DNA of 64,000 nucleotides from Dentipellis sp. KUC8613 (GCA_002286715.1 NSJX01000039.1:143925-207924), one strand, 5' to 3'. Shown: positions 1 to 12,579, counted from the stretch's first letter. The notes: generated from the sequence alone by a model not told the origin. A program made the numbers and translations.

Positions 1-1016
1 ATAGTAATGTCATTCAAGTCATTGCCGGTGACCATGGTAGAAACACTGGCTGATCTACTTGTTTGTGCTTTTCGGCCTCTCCAGCGTGTTTCAGCATCGC
101 TGTCGCTACGCTGCTTCCGAATGAGGTCAAAAAAGAGGAATGTCTCCCTACAGAACGTTTTAACATACCGGGGAGGCGCCTAAAATTCGTCGTGCACGCT
201 TTGGCTGCTGCTCCTGGGAGCTCGGACGCACCGACGAGGTTTGTGTAGGAGGGGGTGATGCTTCGGATATGTGAGCAACGTGAACATAAAGTGAAGACAG
301 ACATCTCACTTACCACTCGGCCTGTCAGAAAAGATGGTGTAGAAATTACGTCGCATGGCATAAGGCTGATGAGGCAAAGTAAGGGATGAGGAAAGTCAGA
401 GGACGTCGACGAGCAGGTCCACCCAGATGGATGCAAAGTACGTGAGAGATTGAGGGACTCAGGCTCGAGAGTGCAGAGCGTCGAGCGTGGTGTCCGAATG
501 ATCAGATAGCGAGGGGAATCTGAGGGAGTACAATACAGGAAAGGGTCGGAAGCCCGGCGTATTCATCGATGTTTCTAAATCACACCACCTCTGGGCATGG
601 GAATGACAGGAGAATCCTCAGTCTCAAGAACATATTCTTCACACCAGCTGCGCCTCATCTGATTTGCAGATACGTTTCATATCGGATTCGGTGCATGTGG
701 GTGCCTGCCATCGAAATGAGTTGTACGGGTAAGAGAAGACGCTGAGAAGCGATCACAGTCAGATGGCATGTAGCTCACGCACCTGCAGAGCTAGGAGTTT
801 TGGACAGATCGGGTGGCTGAAACGCAGGGGTGTCAAGGTCGGCCTTGTGATGGAACGCGCGTCGCGCGTAGGCGCACATCTTCCGAGTACGACCAATTCC
901 AACTCCGACTGTGAAGGGTTCTCACGTGGACCCACAGACGCCTACATAGAGCCTCATTGTAGAGAGACAAAGGCGCGCATATAGGCATATAGATTATTCT
1001 ATTTTCTGACACTTAG

Positions 1017-1063
<47 letters not shown>

Positions 1064-1414
1064 CGGTAGGGTGCTCGGTCAAAGCTGCCATCCCTATATC
1101 CAAACGACGAAAGCCTGAGCCCGAGTTTCTGAGTTAACACTACTAGGAACTTCTGGAGACCGAAGGAAAATCCTAACCATTGTCCTAGGCTCCTAGCGCT
1201 GCGATTGAACACGATGTGTGAGTCGCGCGGAACGTCTCAGCAGTCGTTCGTTGTTGTTAAGAGCGCGAACACGCTTTCGAACAAGCGCATTAGCCTGATG
1301 AACCAACTGCAGAAACGTACGTTCACAGGCTTCAGTGGCACAGCAGCGAGCTTTTGTGTCTACGCACCGAGACGGCTGATGCCCAGCGTAACATTCCACT
1401 CGAGTAACCCTGCA
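1..1414. other. No recognisable gene; CAA microsatellite
   Basis: I recognise no protein family here. The minus-strand frame at 14-436 is open for 140 codons but has no motif I know and no clear splice partner. A pure CAA/AAC trinucleotide run of about 15 units lies at 1019-1064. The remainder looks like unique, non-coding DNA. Confidence 0.5.
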
Positions 1415-1982
1415 CTATCGTAAATACAAATTAACATGAGCCTGTGTAAGACGCACCTCTTTGATGTTGTCTTCCGACGTAGCGAGCATCGCGAAGAGCT
1501 CCGAAGCGATACATCGGGGCTGCCGGAATGACTCCATCTCCCAATCATCCATGAAGAAACGCCAGCTGTTGGGCGGAACTCGTGCCAATCCGTCCCACCT
1601 TTCGAGGATACCAACCGGGCTTTCCCTCAAGCGAGGCTCGATGTCGGGGTCCTCGAAAATCGTGATCTGAATGAAAAGCGTGTGAGTCGGAGAACGCTCG
1701 CCGGTCTCCTACGAGGTATCTCATGAGAAAGGTGGGGATAAATTGTATAGCAAGATCACGTACCGGTACTCCTCCCCCGCCTGTATGGTGTTTGCGTACA
1801 GTGACCATAACGTCTTCCGGGTACAGTTCAGTGGTGACTTGGCAAGGATCCGATTGCATTGAGCCTCTGTTGACTAGATTTGCTCTGAGCCATCTATCGA
1901 CGGCTGTAGTGGAATCGCGCGGTAGTTCGGCGGGTCTCTGAGAAACGGAGGGCAGACTAGCCGAATACAAAGGACGGGGCAT
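1415..1982 (-). CDS. Hypothetical protein, two-exon model
   Basis: I do not recognise a named domain. On the minus strand an ATG at 1982 opens exon 1 (1764-1982, 73 codons). It ends at a consensus GTACGT donor, a 97-base intron (1667-1763) ends in CATTCAG, and exon 2 (1415-1666) continues in phase 0 to a TAG stop, giving 156 residues. The joined product is smooth and protein-like: exon 1 ends near YPEDVMVTVRKHHTGGGG and exon 2 starts ITIFEDPDIEPRLRE, followed by a Trp-rich stretch (RWDGLARVPPNSWRFFMDDW). A second possible donor (GTGCGT) at 1456 could extend it into another short exon, so the C-terminus is uncertain. It resembles mushroom-specific hypothetical proteins, but that is only an impression. 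It could also be the 3' part of a longer gene with upstream exons. Confidence 0.5.
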
Positions 1983-3433
1983 GGTGTAGGGTGAAACTTG
2001 ATAAAATGCGTACCCTTTGCACCTTTATTTGATCGCTGACTCGCGGCTGCAGCGACAGGGCCATCGTGTGCTACTCGTGTGTTGGCACTTCATGAATACG
2101 ATCGAGCTGAGAAAAAGCGAGCGTGTCTCAAGTCTGAACACATGTTCTTCCCCGTGTTATGCACGGGCTAGGTCTGGACTCTTTCGAAGCATCTATGCTC
2201 TATGTTAGACCTCCGACATTGCCTGTCCCGCTCTATCCGAGTAGCAGTCCTTCGCGCTTCTGGCTGCTGCTTGTATTACGAGCGCGTCATCCTTCCCTTC
2301 TCTTCAGGCGATGTGTATACAGATGTCACAGATGGGACCGATTCTTCACAAAGAAACACGCGGCGTGAGTGCATTTGCCAGTGCCCCATGACTTACTAGT
2401 CCGACGCACAGGACGTGACGAACGTGTATCGATGAAATGCGGGCCTCCTGGCGATTGAAAGCATCTTGTTCTCCGAATGGCTGGTGGCGAAGCAACATGC
2501 AGTTGGAACGCAGGTGTCTGTGGCGCCGGGTTCAATTTGGTTCCGCTGCAGCGTCGACATCTAGATGTCAGTCGACCGACCATCCTGCAGATTACCATAT
2601 ACTACTGCACTATGCATAGGCTACATCGATGCGCTATCTCACGACAAGGTCAGCCGGTTGTATGACCAGCCTCAGGAACACGTACATAAGTTTCCAGAAT
2701 TCGTGCAAAATGATTCGTACAATACACTAGTACTGTAGTACAATGCCCGAGTCGAGAAGAAAATGTAAGTAGAGGAAGGATGCAGGATCTGTCCGTAACA
2801 TGTAGCATAGAAGACGGGGTCGCGAGATTCAAAAAGAAACATGGAGTAGAAAAAGACCAGGGCGCGGCCCGCATAATAAACGAGAAACGGTAATGAGCCG
2901 ACAGGAGTATGAGGTCGCGTAAGGCGCGAGGCGAGTTTGGATTACGATTGAAAGCCTTCAAGGCCTGCATTGTCGTACGTAGCAACAGAGACATCCCGAG
3001 CCTAACGTCAGAGGATGGTCTGCTCACATGGACCTGTACAGGAAAAACAAAAGATAGTAAGATACAAGGTCAAGAATTTCAAGACGGATGCACCAATGGC
3101 ATAGGCCACTACTTGTATGAGTGCATTGCCAGAGCCAAAGCCTCCCAACAGACCCAAAGGCTGAGCAGAAGCATCAGGGATGCGGCAAGCAGAATCTACG
3201 TCGGAAATGTCAATTAGTCAAATTAGTCGTAAGCTCAGCAAAAACTCTTACCCCCGCATTGTGAAGCTGGCCAGGCATGTGCTGCACCAATATTGCCGCC
3301 GATTCCCGGCCTACCCAGGGAGCTGGAGGATCGGAGCTGATTTCGAGCAAGGTATATACATAGGTGAGTCGTGCTTCAAGGATGGCAGTGGACGACTAAC
3401 TCCCTCAGCGTCCTCATCTTCCCGTCAGTCCCC
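1983..3433. other. No supported gene
   Basis: Several frames of 60-125 codons are open on both strands, but none has a recognisable motif, repeat or convincing splice chain. I see only apparently unique intergenic sequence. Confidence 0.45.
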
Positions 3434-3856
3434 TCAACGACGGCGCAGGCAGACTAAACAACAGATGGGTGGAGGGCCATCAGAGTCCTGACGGGTAGAA
3501 GAAAGGCAGCGAGAAATTACCTCAGAGAGGAGGATGAATGCTCGCGTCGCGTCGTCTTGGAACTCCATCATGCCGTCTGGGTCCTCCATGGTGTCGTCTT
3601 GGACCTCCGCCATGACATCTGGGAACTCCGTCGTGTCGTCCGGAACTTCCGTTGTGTCGTCCGGAACCTCAGTCGCGTCGTCCGGAACCTCAGTCGCGTC
3701 GTCCGGAACCTCAGTCGCGTCGTCCGGAACCTCCGTCGTGTCATCGAGGGCCTCTACTATGTCGTCCTGCGCCGGTGTCGCGCCATCCATGCAACCTATC
3801 CCTGTAAAGTCGTCTGGAGCGTCCATTGTCGACATGTCTTCCGGGGAGTGAGTCAT
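3434..3856 (-). CDS. Acidic heptapeptide-repeat ORF (possible small gene)
   Basis: The minus strand is open from an ATG at 3856 to a stop at 3434 (140 codons). The central part reads as tandem seven-residue units of the type EVPDDAT, flanked by degenerate units (EFPDVMA, EVQDDTM, EDPDGMM). The N-terminus (MTHSPEDMSTMDAPDD) is also acidic. The opposite strand is open through the same repeat (units GTSVASS), so the open frame may simply follow from a 21-base minisatellite with no stop in either frame. No domain is recognisable, and no splice site is needed. If it is real, the product would be a small, very acidic, disordered protein. Confidence 0.3.
   Translation of the reverse strand: MTHSPEDMSTMDAPDDFTGIGCMDGATPAQDDIVEALDDTTEVPDDATEVPDDATEVPDDATEVPDDTTEVPDDTTEFPDVMAEVQDDTMEDPDGMMEFQDDATRAFILLSEVISRCLSSTRQDSDGPPPICCLVCLRRR
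3622..3755. repeat. 21-base minisatellite
   Basis: About six tandem 21-base units, three of them identical, each containing GTCGTCCGGAACCTC. The period is a multiple of three, so each strand keeps one reading frame: EVPDDAT on minus and GTSVASS on plus. Confidence 0.85.
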
Positions 3857-6604
3857 GCTGAAGGTATGGGGACGTAAAAGTGCTCGTTACTCGCTGTCGA
3901 AGGGGCGCAGTCAAAGGAAGGAAGGACGGCAGCAGCTGTTAGGCAACGAGGTCTGCGACCTGGGCTCTCGTATATGAAGCGAGGATGCAACATCATGTGT
4001 AGCGATGCTTACATATCGAGGAGCGCTTTCCCAGCGTGTATCGATGTTTTGATGAGCGATTCAGATAACGTGATGATCACAGAACCACTCATGCACACGA
4101 CCGACACGGACGCATGTAGAGAGCATGGTGTGGCGACTAAGGCTTGTACAATGCATCGAGCGTTGAATGATCTCGTATCTCGGACGAGTGTCCTCTTGGG
4201 CGCCTTGGCAACACCACCACACTGTGTCGAAGGTAGCTCCAAGCACTGCGCCATCCATTGGCGCTTGCATGTTCCATGAACACGACACGTCCAATGGTGG
4301 CAACTTGGCTGTCATTGGAGTTTCGTCAAAACTTATGCAGCCGCCCGTCTTTGTGAATACATATACTTTGAGCGTACCTCAGCGTGCCCATAATTGGACA
4401 CACAGCAATCTGAGCCGCCGTATTGGATTGAGGCTGGACACAAAAGATTGTGACGTTAGGTCAGTGACTAGCCAGATTAGCCACGGACAACAAAAGTTGT
4501 AGCCCGCATATCTTCCTGCGTTAAATGTCAAGTCACATTTAGCGTCCATTTGATGCTCGACTCACGAGTCGGCATCTCTGTTGCTGTCATCCTAGATCGG
4601 ATCCTGATTGCGCAGGGCCTAATGTACCAGGTAGAAGGCAATGTGACGGCACTAACCGGCTCCCCTATAGCATACCATTGCACCCTTGACCATCGGTCAG
4701 CGCAGCGTCCGATCTGCTCCTAAGAGCATGCGATCTATGTACAGTAGACGTGTCAGTTGGTCGTCATTGCATGGCTTGGGAAGGAACAGAGACAGACTTG
4801 AAGATGTTGACGTCAGGTTTACCAAGAGAATGCAAATTAGTAGTTGCGCCCAGTATCATGGACGTCACGCCCGGCCGCTGGCAAAAAGGGTAGACAGCGG
4901 CCTGCGTCAATGGCCAGCGATGGTAACTAATAACCTTCAGGGACGATGTTGGCTCTTAAAATCGACCTTGTTGTAAGAGTCACCGACCTCGTTCGAGATT
5001 TAGCAGGAAGGTCAGCCGTCTAGCGTTGTTGTGAAGTCGCACGAAGCGCGGCAGCGAGAGTCAGGCAAGAGTGAAGTGAAGTGGACTGCGGTGCCATACC
5101 GCTTCACAACAACTTTACGTAGCGACCCGAGGTCCTGCAAGGACCCCGGACTGCCACATCCGTCTCAAACTCGCAGCCACAGGAATGTGGCTGTCGCTGA
5201 AGATTTCCTCAACGAACGACTCGACGAATTTTTGTGTCTTGCCCCCACCACATCTGTCCTCAGCGATGTCGACATCCCCTCCCCATCGCCAAGATTGCGC
5301 TACGGACACATGATCTCCAACCATTTTCGATCTTCAATCAGGTACTGTACACGAGAAGAAGGAAGGAATTCGACCAGATGGCGCGGGCTTGCTGCAAGGT
5401 TACAGCGGGCCCATGTGCTGAAACCGCCAGGAGCGCCCCGGTGAGGAAAGGCATGTATAGGTATTCCGGTGGGATTTAGCAAGGATTGTTTGATTGACGG
5501 CCTCACTCCCCAAGCCACTACCTGAAGACATAGATCAGCGGCCGATCGTACGACACCAGGACGGCGTGGGTCAAACGTGCAGGAGTGCCAGCGCAGGGCG
5601 CAGGGGAAGCACTAGATGCAAGACAGCTACGTCCGGCTGATTTGAGCATCGATGCCCGCGGCGCGCGGGCGCAGATCCGCGAAGAACGCGCACCGCAGAA
5701 ACATCAGTGTCGACGGCGCCTTGGTAGAAGGGGGAGACGCGGTCGGCGAACGGGACACTGCAACGTCGGGAGTCCTTTCGTCATAGTTGCTCGGCTGCTA
5801 GGGCATGGTTCGAGAACAGCAGGGCGACCGATGGGATGCGCAGAGGAGATGGGGGCGGGACTGGGTGGCCGGTGCCGTGAGTTGCAAGGAGATGTCGAGC
5901 CTGCCTTTCGCCGTATGGACATGGTACTCACTCCACGTGCATCTCTCGTTAGAATTCCGGATCAAGGGCACCTGCCTGCCTTCTTAGTCCTGAAGAGCTG
6001 AATGCTCGGTCCAGACTGCGTAAGTTCTCTGCGCAACTGCCGGCAGTAGCCATGCGCAGATGTAAGTATCTCTGATCACGGTCCAAATGCGGCCCGACAT
6101 GCGGATGCGGATGATGATGATGATTGACACAGTCATCACATACCTCGCTATCCAGACCGCCAGCGCACCTTCTCTATGAGGCTGACGCATTGGGCGTGAA
6201 TATAATGATTTATGACGATTTATTATCGTGGAAATGGGCCTCGCATCCATATCGATTGCGACAAGGCCTGCTTTTGATTGTATTGCATTTTATTGTAACT
6301 GTCTCGCCGATGCCGCGACAGGCAACAACTCACCGCCTCCTCGTGTTCGCCATGCATGCTGACCGCGTCCTTGCGATGCGTGTATAAAGCGCATGCATTC
6401 GCTTGCCGCCATGGCTCATACCCGTCCTGTTGACACCATGGTCGTGATTCGTGCGCCTCCCCCGCCCCAAAGCGTGAGTCCTGCCCTGCAATTCTGAATA
6501 TTTCTCCAGCTGAAGGCCCACATCAGACTCGGAGGAATAGATCCATTCCGGGGTACATATTTTCCAACTATTTAGGCAGTCGCCGTCACTACAAATTTGA
6601 TGTG
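3857..6604. other. No supported gene
   Basis: No recognisable coding region, RNA gene or element. Frames of 80-140 codons at 4009-4500, 5031-5479 and 5585-6001 carry no known motif and lack coherent splice partners. A short GAT-rich run lies at about 6108-6125. Confidence 0.45.
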
Positions 6605-6940
6605 ATGCATCCTCCCAACGAGATGCTCCGAAACCCGCCTTACATACTGTTCAGGGACGCATTCAGCCACTCCGAGCTATCGGCCCCAGTCCCGCCCATC
6701 CATGAATGTAACGTCAAGTTGCCTCAGGAGGCCCTTTTCGTCTGCGGATGGTACGATCCGCGTGCCGCCGTCAATATCAGTCTTCGGCAGCTTTTTCCGA
6801 GCTTCCCTTGGAGGGGTGAGCTCGCCGTTGTGCCTTTAGGCACAGCTGTTCCCTTTCGAGGGAGGGCTAAGGCGAGACGGAATGTTAACCGAGCAGCATT
6901 GGAGTATGACATCTTTTTTTGCGTATTTCGGTACTCATGA
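6605..6940 (+). CDS. Hypothetical short ORF, possible last exon
   Basis: An ATG at 6605 opens 111 residues beginning MHPPNEMLRNPPYILFRDAF and containing a segment WRGELAVVPLGTAVPF. That segment resembles short, lineage-specific mushroom proteins I have seen (WRGEL-hydrophobic-PLG pattern), but I know no function. The frame is open a few codons upstream, so this may be the terminal exon of a longer gene. I tried to join it to an ATG cluster at about 6393-6441 (followed by a GTGAGT donor), but the phases did not fit. Treat both the start and the existence of the gene as uncertain. Confidence 0.35.
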   Translation: MHPPNEMLRNPPYILFRDAFSHSELSAPVPPIHECNVKLPQEALFVCGWYDPRAAVNISLRQLFPSFPWRGELAVVPLGTAVPFRGRAKARRNVNRAALEYDIFFCVFRYS

Positions 6941-8383
6941 ATACTTTCACCCGTAGATTCATGGTGCGCTTCCTAGCTTCTCGTGATTTGGGCGTTGAGA
7001 TGGTGGGGAAGATCGGGCCAGGATCTTGAGAGGTGGAGAAATCCGGTGGTGCAGGCAGCCTTATCTTCCTTTATCTTCCTTCATACCAACAATATTCACG
7101 GCCCTTTACCATGTCATACCCACCCTTCCTCTGTAACCCATGCTTCTGGACCGGCGTACCGGTGACGGAAACGCAAGAGGATCCACATGGACCCACAATT
7201 CTTAGCCTTCTATTGGCATTTCCGGGCGTACGGTGCCGGGTGGCATGTCAAGTTCATGAGAATATAGATACCAGTGCTCTCTAATTATACAGATACAGAC
7301 ACGTCAATGACATGCATATTGTACCTTGGTAGACCTTTCTTCGCCACTGCCAATTTTTTGAGCAGCCACGAGTCGAATGTAGTGCTAGTCGTGCTATTTA
7401 GGGCGCGTGCAATTCAGGTGCTTCGATGTTGATGGCGCTATGCAGGCAGACGATCTCCGACCTAATTATTTCCATCCCCGCCGATTGCAACTGCCCTAGC
7501 CATCGTCAGTGGTCTCACGTTCATCGTGACACTATCGTGCGTCTCGCCATGCTGATCAATGTTTCAAGCGCATCTTTGCTTGTTCGCTTGCCACTGCGTA
7601 TGTAACGTTTCCATTCACACGTGAGTGCCATCATGTATCTTATATCTTACCCTTCCTTACCCACGATGCTTTCCGCGTAGGCCTCGCCTGACAAAGTGAA
7701 AGCGTAGGAGCGCCACGTCAGATTCAGAGAGATGTAAGTATCCCTCCAGCGACGTGGTCGCCCGGGACGCGGTCCGCCGAAAGATTCCTAGGTCAAAACA
7801 TGCATACATAATACCAACGATATCGATGAGCTCTCGAGGCCGAGGCCTGAAGTCATTGCTTGGTGCCGCGACGCATTTACGGAAGGAGTCCGGATCTCAA
7901 TCACGATAAAGGTAATGCTCTATTTTTGAGGGTATACTCGCTGCTCACTCCTCATACCTGCTATGTCCGCTCCCCCCACTCCCAGGAACTCTGAACAGCC
8001 AGCCGCTGAATACGGCGAAGTAGTTCAACTAGACTGGACCCCGCCAGTCTTCATGTTTACCCAGGTGGCGTAGCCTCACCTAATGCTTGGTGATAGGGCT
8101 TCTCACGCGTGAACGACATTACAGAGCAGCATTCTGCATCGGACATGGCCCGCTCAGCTAAATAACCTCAATAGCAGCGTCGATCCTGCTCGTCTTCAGC
8201 AAAAAGACAAGCACGTACGCATTGAGGAGGGTAGTCGGGCACGTAGGGCCACAACGTGAGTCTCCATTCACTCCAAACAACCTATCGATCTCACGCGACG
8301 CCTGCATTAGGCCTATCTCCGCGGAGACAAATAGACAAACAGGAGATGCATCAAATGAGGACTCGAACGTCAAAATACAACGG
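6941..8383. other. No supported gene
   Basis: No recognisable protein, RNA gene or repeat. The end of this stretch (8222-8383) is open in frame with the next gene and may contain its 5' exon or untranslated leader. Confidence 0.45.
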
Positions 8384-9115
8384 ATGGAGGACATCATCAA
8401 CGCTCTCGCCCCTGACATCCCCGATGTCGCCGAGGTTGCTTCGGTCACTGCTCGATTACTGATCGCCGCTGTCGCACAAAACGACTTAGAAAAATTCAAT
8501 CAAATAGTAAAAGCTAACCTGACCTCCCAACACCATACCGAGGAGCAGTTTACTACGCTGCTACATTCTCTGCGACAAATTGCCCTAGGGCATGCAGCTG
8601 CGGCCGTGGTTGCCCCCATTCCTGCGCCTTCGATTTATGCGACTCGTTCGAAGTGAGGCATGTGTTGTATGAAACACTTTGTGTGTGCTCATCGAATTTA
8701 CATTGCCAGGGATGTATCGTCTTCATCCTCGTCGTCGCGCACCGGAGTCAAGACCACAGCATCTGGCTTGGCTGTGCAGTTCATGCAGAGACCATTTGAG
8801 GCCACGAACTCTAAGGGTCGGACCTACTGGTATTCAAGCGCATCGAAATCGTCCCTCATTTCTCCGCCCAACGATATTTCTCCGCCGCCTGAAAGGGCTT
8901 ACATTTACTTTCATACGAATTCGGCAACACATGAAAACCAGGCCTGGGTATACATAAATCCCGAGTGGGTCAGTGCAGCCGAAGGATACACTCACCCTTT
9001 TGAACCGGAACGCATACTTACGCTGAGTCGAGGTGATCGGACGCCGAACTGGGTGCTGAGGACGTCGCTGGCAACGTCTCATTCGCGACGGGCGAGGAGT
9101 GCTGCTCCGGAGTAG
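8384..9115 (+). CDS. Hypothetical protein, two exons
   Basis: Exon 1 starts at the first in-frame ATG (8384, MEDIINALAPDIPDV) and ends at 8652. A 57-base intron (8653-8709) has a GTGAGG donor and a TTGCCAG acceptor. Exon 2 runs 8710-9115 and ends in TAG. The junction is in phase and yields 224 residues. The N-terminal half looks alpha-helical; the middle is a Ser-rich linker (DVSSSSSSS). The C-terminal half contains GRTYWYSSASKSS, YIYFHTNSA and NQAWVYINPEWV, which look like beta-strands, and the tail is basic. I do not recognise the family. The same frame is open back to 8222, so extra N-terminal residues from an upstream exon are possible. Confidence 0.55.
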
Positions 9116-9953
9116 GGAGCTGAGGGTGAAGGAGTAGGATATGACGAAAAAGTGCACCTGCATACTCATCAGAATGATTCCTGTTGTTTCCTTACCCCCC
9201 CCCAATTTCTTGCGATCTCAATGCTCATGGCTCATGATGTCTTGGCTGTCTTTTGATACGGACCGGTTTGCGTTGCCCGTTCAGCTGCACGTGCTCCTCG
9301 CATGCCTAGAGTAGGCAACCATGTGTGGCACACGGGCTTTTCGAGAACCCGAGTCAATGGAGTGCTTCAACATCCACGATGCAGTCATTTCGCCGCATGG
9401 CAAACTCACTGCCCCTGAAGTACATACAGAGCATGGGCACCTCGAGGGTCGATTCTCCATCCTTTCTCCTACCCAGCTCACGCTCCATAACGCCACTGTT
9501 CTCCACACTACGCAGCGCACACGTATTATTTTGGGCCAGAGACAATGTCTCTATACGTCTTATCGCCTGCTCACTTACTCATCGTTGCCGTCTTCGCGAA
9601 TGTTTGCGCCTCCATCGTCTACAGATCCTGCTTGACCGTGAACTATCGGCACGATAGTTGGGATGCTACTCGGTACGCAGCTTACATTCATGTCTCAGCC
9701 AGCTGAAAGAACTGATGACGATTGATATCCCAGGCTTCTGGCTTCATGGGTTCTCTTACAAGGGTTTTTCCACACCGCCACGTCGACCCACCGTGAGGGG
9801 GAGTACGCCGCGTTCGGGCTCATACCTCCGATCACGTTCGTTGCAGACATGAATTACGTGCGCAGTTCCCGCTGACATTTAGTACACAGCGCATCGGCTT
9901 GGATTTGTATCTGTATCGCGTGGATCTCTGGGCGTCCCTCTCATTCATGGGTT
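9116..9953. other. Degenerate sequence before a membrane-protein remnant
   Basis: No intact gene. A frame starting at ATG 9546 encodes a hydrophobic stretch (SPAHLLIVAVFANV). It may be related to the membrane segment that follows, but no continuous coding path joins them. Confidence 0.35.
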
Positions 9954-10093
9954 TTCATTGGCACTATCACCATCGCCTTCATGCAGATCGTCGTGGGATG
10001 CGCCGGCGCGATTGTAGCTATGAAAGCTGCTCGTTCTATCCCAGCAGTTGATCCCTGGTACCTGTTCGCTATTGCTACGGACCTAGTGATCAG
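9954..10093 (+). pseudogene. Remnant exon of a multi-pass membrane protein
   Basis: A short coding-like segment translates to FIGTITIAFMQIVVGCAGAI followed by VAMKAARSIPAVDPW and YLFAIATDLVIR. It ends at a good donor (GTACGC at 10094). Two hydrophobic stretches separated by a short polar loop, followed by a T-D motif, recall the DUF6533/DUF6534 seven-helix membrane proteins that are common in mushrooms. I could not find the other helices in frame on either side, so I treat it as a relic. The family assignment is weak. Confidence 0.3.
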
Positions 10094-10313
10094 GTACGCT
10101 GGGCAGCCACCTTGCTTCGATAATGATTGATGGGACATCCAGACTTCTTCTTGCGCAGCGCCTTTATAGGGGTCGAGCAGCCATATACTGTATGCATTTT
10201 TTTTCATTCTCCCGTATCCATCAGACTAAGGACGACGACGCCCAGGCAAGAACGAAATCAGGCAGCAAGATACGAACCTGGACGGCGCGCCTGCTGCAGA
10301 TCACAGTTTCCCT

Positions 10314-11882
10314 TTGTCGATCCAGGAGTGCCTGCTCCACCTTGCTAGGGCCGATGAAGGTATAGCACGGAAAGCGAGCGAGCTGCAGGTCTTGCTTGCT
10401 TACCACAACGCCGCGGTACCTGTCGGCCTGTTACCAGTCGAGATTCTTGGGTACATTTTCACGCATCTGGCGGACATGGATCCCGCGGTTGCACCGCAAT
10501 ACCCTGGATGGATGGTGGTGACACACGTTTGCCGCCAGTGGAGATGGGTGGCTCTTGCGATGCCCTCCCTCTGGACGAACGTTCTTCAATGGATGGGAAA
10601 CGGGACACAGATAACGCTTCAGCGTGCCGGCTCACTTCCTTTAAGTGTCCACTTCCATGATCTTCCGGCGACCACGTTCCTCTCACGGTTGCGCCTCTTG
10701 AACGGTTGCGCATCTCGGCTGCGAAGTCTCAAGGTGGCAGTGCAAGATAGCTATCGGCTCACCACCCATCCCGTACTGAAAGTTCCCAACAACCTGCTAT
10801 CCTCTGCGCATGCATTGCTGCGTCATCTGTCTCTGGAGAACGTCTTTTTCAACATGCAACTTCGCTTCAAAGACATCGTCACTCTGGAGCTAATTTATGA
10901 TCCCAATATTCATATTCGGAGAGCAGAGCGAAGGTGTTTGCCCTCTGTTTCTGGACTTCTATCTATTCTGGAAGAGATGCAGGGCCTACAGTGCCTGAAA
11001 CTCTGCAACACGATCACCGGCAGGAGCCCCGAAGATACAGAGCCAGTCCAGCCTACACGGTTACCCCACCTCCAGGACCTCTGTACTGAAATGGATATCC
11101 GGCCGTGTACGGCACTGCTGAGACGCTTGGAGATGCCTGATGACACTCGGATCAATATCTATAACAACATCGAGTCCGTGGATGATGATGATGAGCTGCA
11201 TGAGATGGAGAACCACTGGGACCATCTTCAGCTGCGCCTCGTTGCCTTTTCCATGCGCTCGACGGACTTCCATCTGGCGATCCGACATCAAGAACGGTAT
11301 ATCCACGTCGCGGTTGGCTCTGTATTTAATCTAAGATACGCAACCTTGCGTTCGTCCTTGGTGTACATGAGAGTGATATTGCCCCGGATCCCCCCAGCAT
11401 ACTCATTGGGTCTAAACCCGTTCCCGGAGGGTGCGGCATCACCTGAGGAAATTAACCGCTGGAATGAATTCCTGCTCAGCACGGACTTCCCGTTCAACCT
11501 CGTTGACATCCTAGTCTTCCACCTTACGGAATCAAACTTCTATACCTTTTTTGGATTGCTCCAGCATCTTCCTAATATATTGCCGTCACTCCGATGGCTT
11601 GTCCTCGACATGGAACCTGGTTTCTGTCGAAGCAGAGTATGGCACGGGCCTCCGTTCACACAACCTATAACCCATCTACGTGGACTACTTGACGAGCTTA
11701 TTCCTGGGACTCATTTGGAGACGATTCTAGTGCGTGCGAACTGCCGTACTCAATTTATCGCGCGAGACTGTCTGGGGGACATTTCGGGAGTAGAGATCTT
11801 GTACATGCAGCGGCCTGCGATGGTCTTAGAAGAGCAGAACTTCCCAAGAGTGACAGGCGAGTGGCACCCGGGCCCCCTCTAA
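10314..11882 (+). CDS. F-box domain protein
   Basis: A 522-codon open frame. Near the N-terminus it has an F-box of the mushroom type: LLPVEILGYIFTHLADMDPA, then WMVVTHVCRQWRWVALAMPSLWTNV. F-box proteins bind Skp1 and recruit substrates to SCF ubiquitin ligases; the rest of the chain (leucine-rich, irregular repeats) would bind the target. Large families of such genes are usual in Agaricomycetes. The frame has no ATG before the F-box: the first in-frame ATG lies inside it (ADMDPA). The true start is therefore either in an upstream exon (acceptor candidates such as CGATCCAG near 10323) or lost. The 10314 boundary is a TTG codon and should not be taken as the start. The C-terminus ends at a TAA at 11880-11882 with no disruption. 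Confidence 0.8.
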   Translation: MSIQECLLHLARADEGIARKASELQVLLAYHNAAVPVGLLPVEILGYIFTHLADMDPAVAPQYPGWMVVTHVCRQWRWVALAMPSLWTNVLQWMGNGTQITLQRAGSLPLSVHFHDLPATTFLSRLRLLNGCASRLRSLKVAVQDSYRLTTHPVLKVPNNLLSSAHALLRHLSLENVFFNMQLRFKDIVTLELIYDPNIHIRRAERRCLPSVSGLLSILEEMQGLQCLKLCNTITGRSPEDTEPVQPTRLPHLQDLCTEMDIRPCTALLRRLEMPDDTRINIYNNIESVDDDDELHEMENHWDHLQLRLVAFSMRSTDFHLAIRHQERYIHVAVGSVFNLRYATLRSSLVYMRVILPRIPPAYSLGLNPFPEGAASPEEINRWNEFLLSTDFPFNLVDILVFHLTESNFYTFFGLLQHLPNILPSLRWLVLDMEPGFCRSRVWHGPPFTQPITHLRGLLDELIPGTHLETILVRANCRTQFIARDCLGDISGVEILYMQRPAMVLEEQNFPRVTGEWHPGPL

Positions 11883-12579
11883 TGCGTCGATGCGCTAGAA
11901 TGCCTTCATATGATCCGCATCTCCTACTACCTTCCCGTTACTAGGACTCTTTCTGATTCAGCCATGAATCACTTCTAATTAGAGACAGCTCGCAGACACG
12001 TCGAAACTTTTAATCGCGGAAACGGGAAACTGTTTCCCACGCTCTTCCGCCACATCTGCTCACTTTCCGACATATTCATTTTCTGTATGCTCTAATACTT
12101 GCTCAATCGCTGTGAAATTTGGACTGTGTATGGAAAACGGTATTACAGACAAAATCGCAATTTATTATATTTTTTAAGCATCATCGTCGCTCGCAAACTC
12201 GAAGTCGCGTCGCGGAAATGGACTCTATCGCGGAAGTCTGCAGGTATCGGCACCAATAGCTCGATTATATATTTCGCATCGTCTGTACTGGTCATGTATA
12301 GTGTTTTACACGTATCATAATTTATTCGACAATTTAGAGAATTGTTTTGAGTGTGGTAGAGTGATTCGAATCATCGACGAGACCATGCGTGCACTTCGCG
12401 GGAATTGCCGGAGCTGGTCATGGAGGCAGAGGCACGCCTCGTCATAGCAGTTCAAACGTTCACCTCCCGTGCGCGTGTCCTCAACCCACGCAGACAGACT
12501 TTCGAATGGCACGAGAGAAGTAGGTTTGTGTGAAATATAGGTACGTCGCTGCCGCTTTCACTTTAACGTTGACTGACCA
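11883..12579. other. Intergenic, AT-richer 3' flank
   Basis: No gene supported. The sequence becomes AT-richer around 12100-12350 (TTATTATATTTTTTAAG). It has no recognisable element before the hairpin at 12580. Confidence 0.45.
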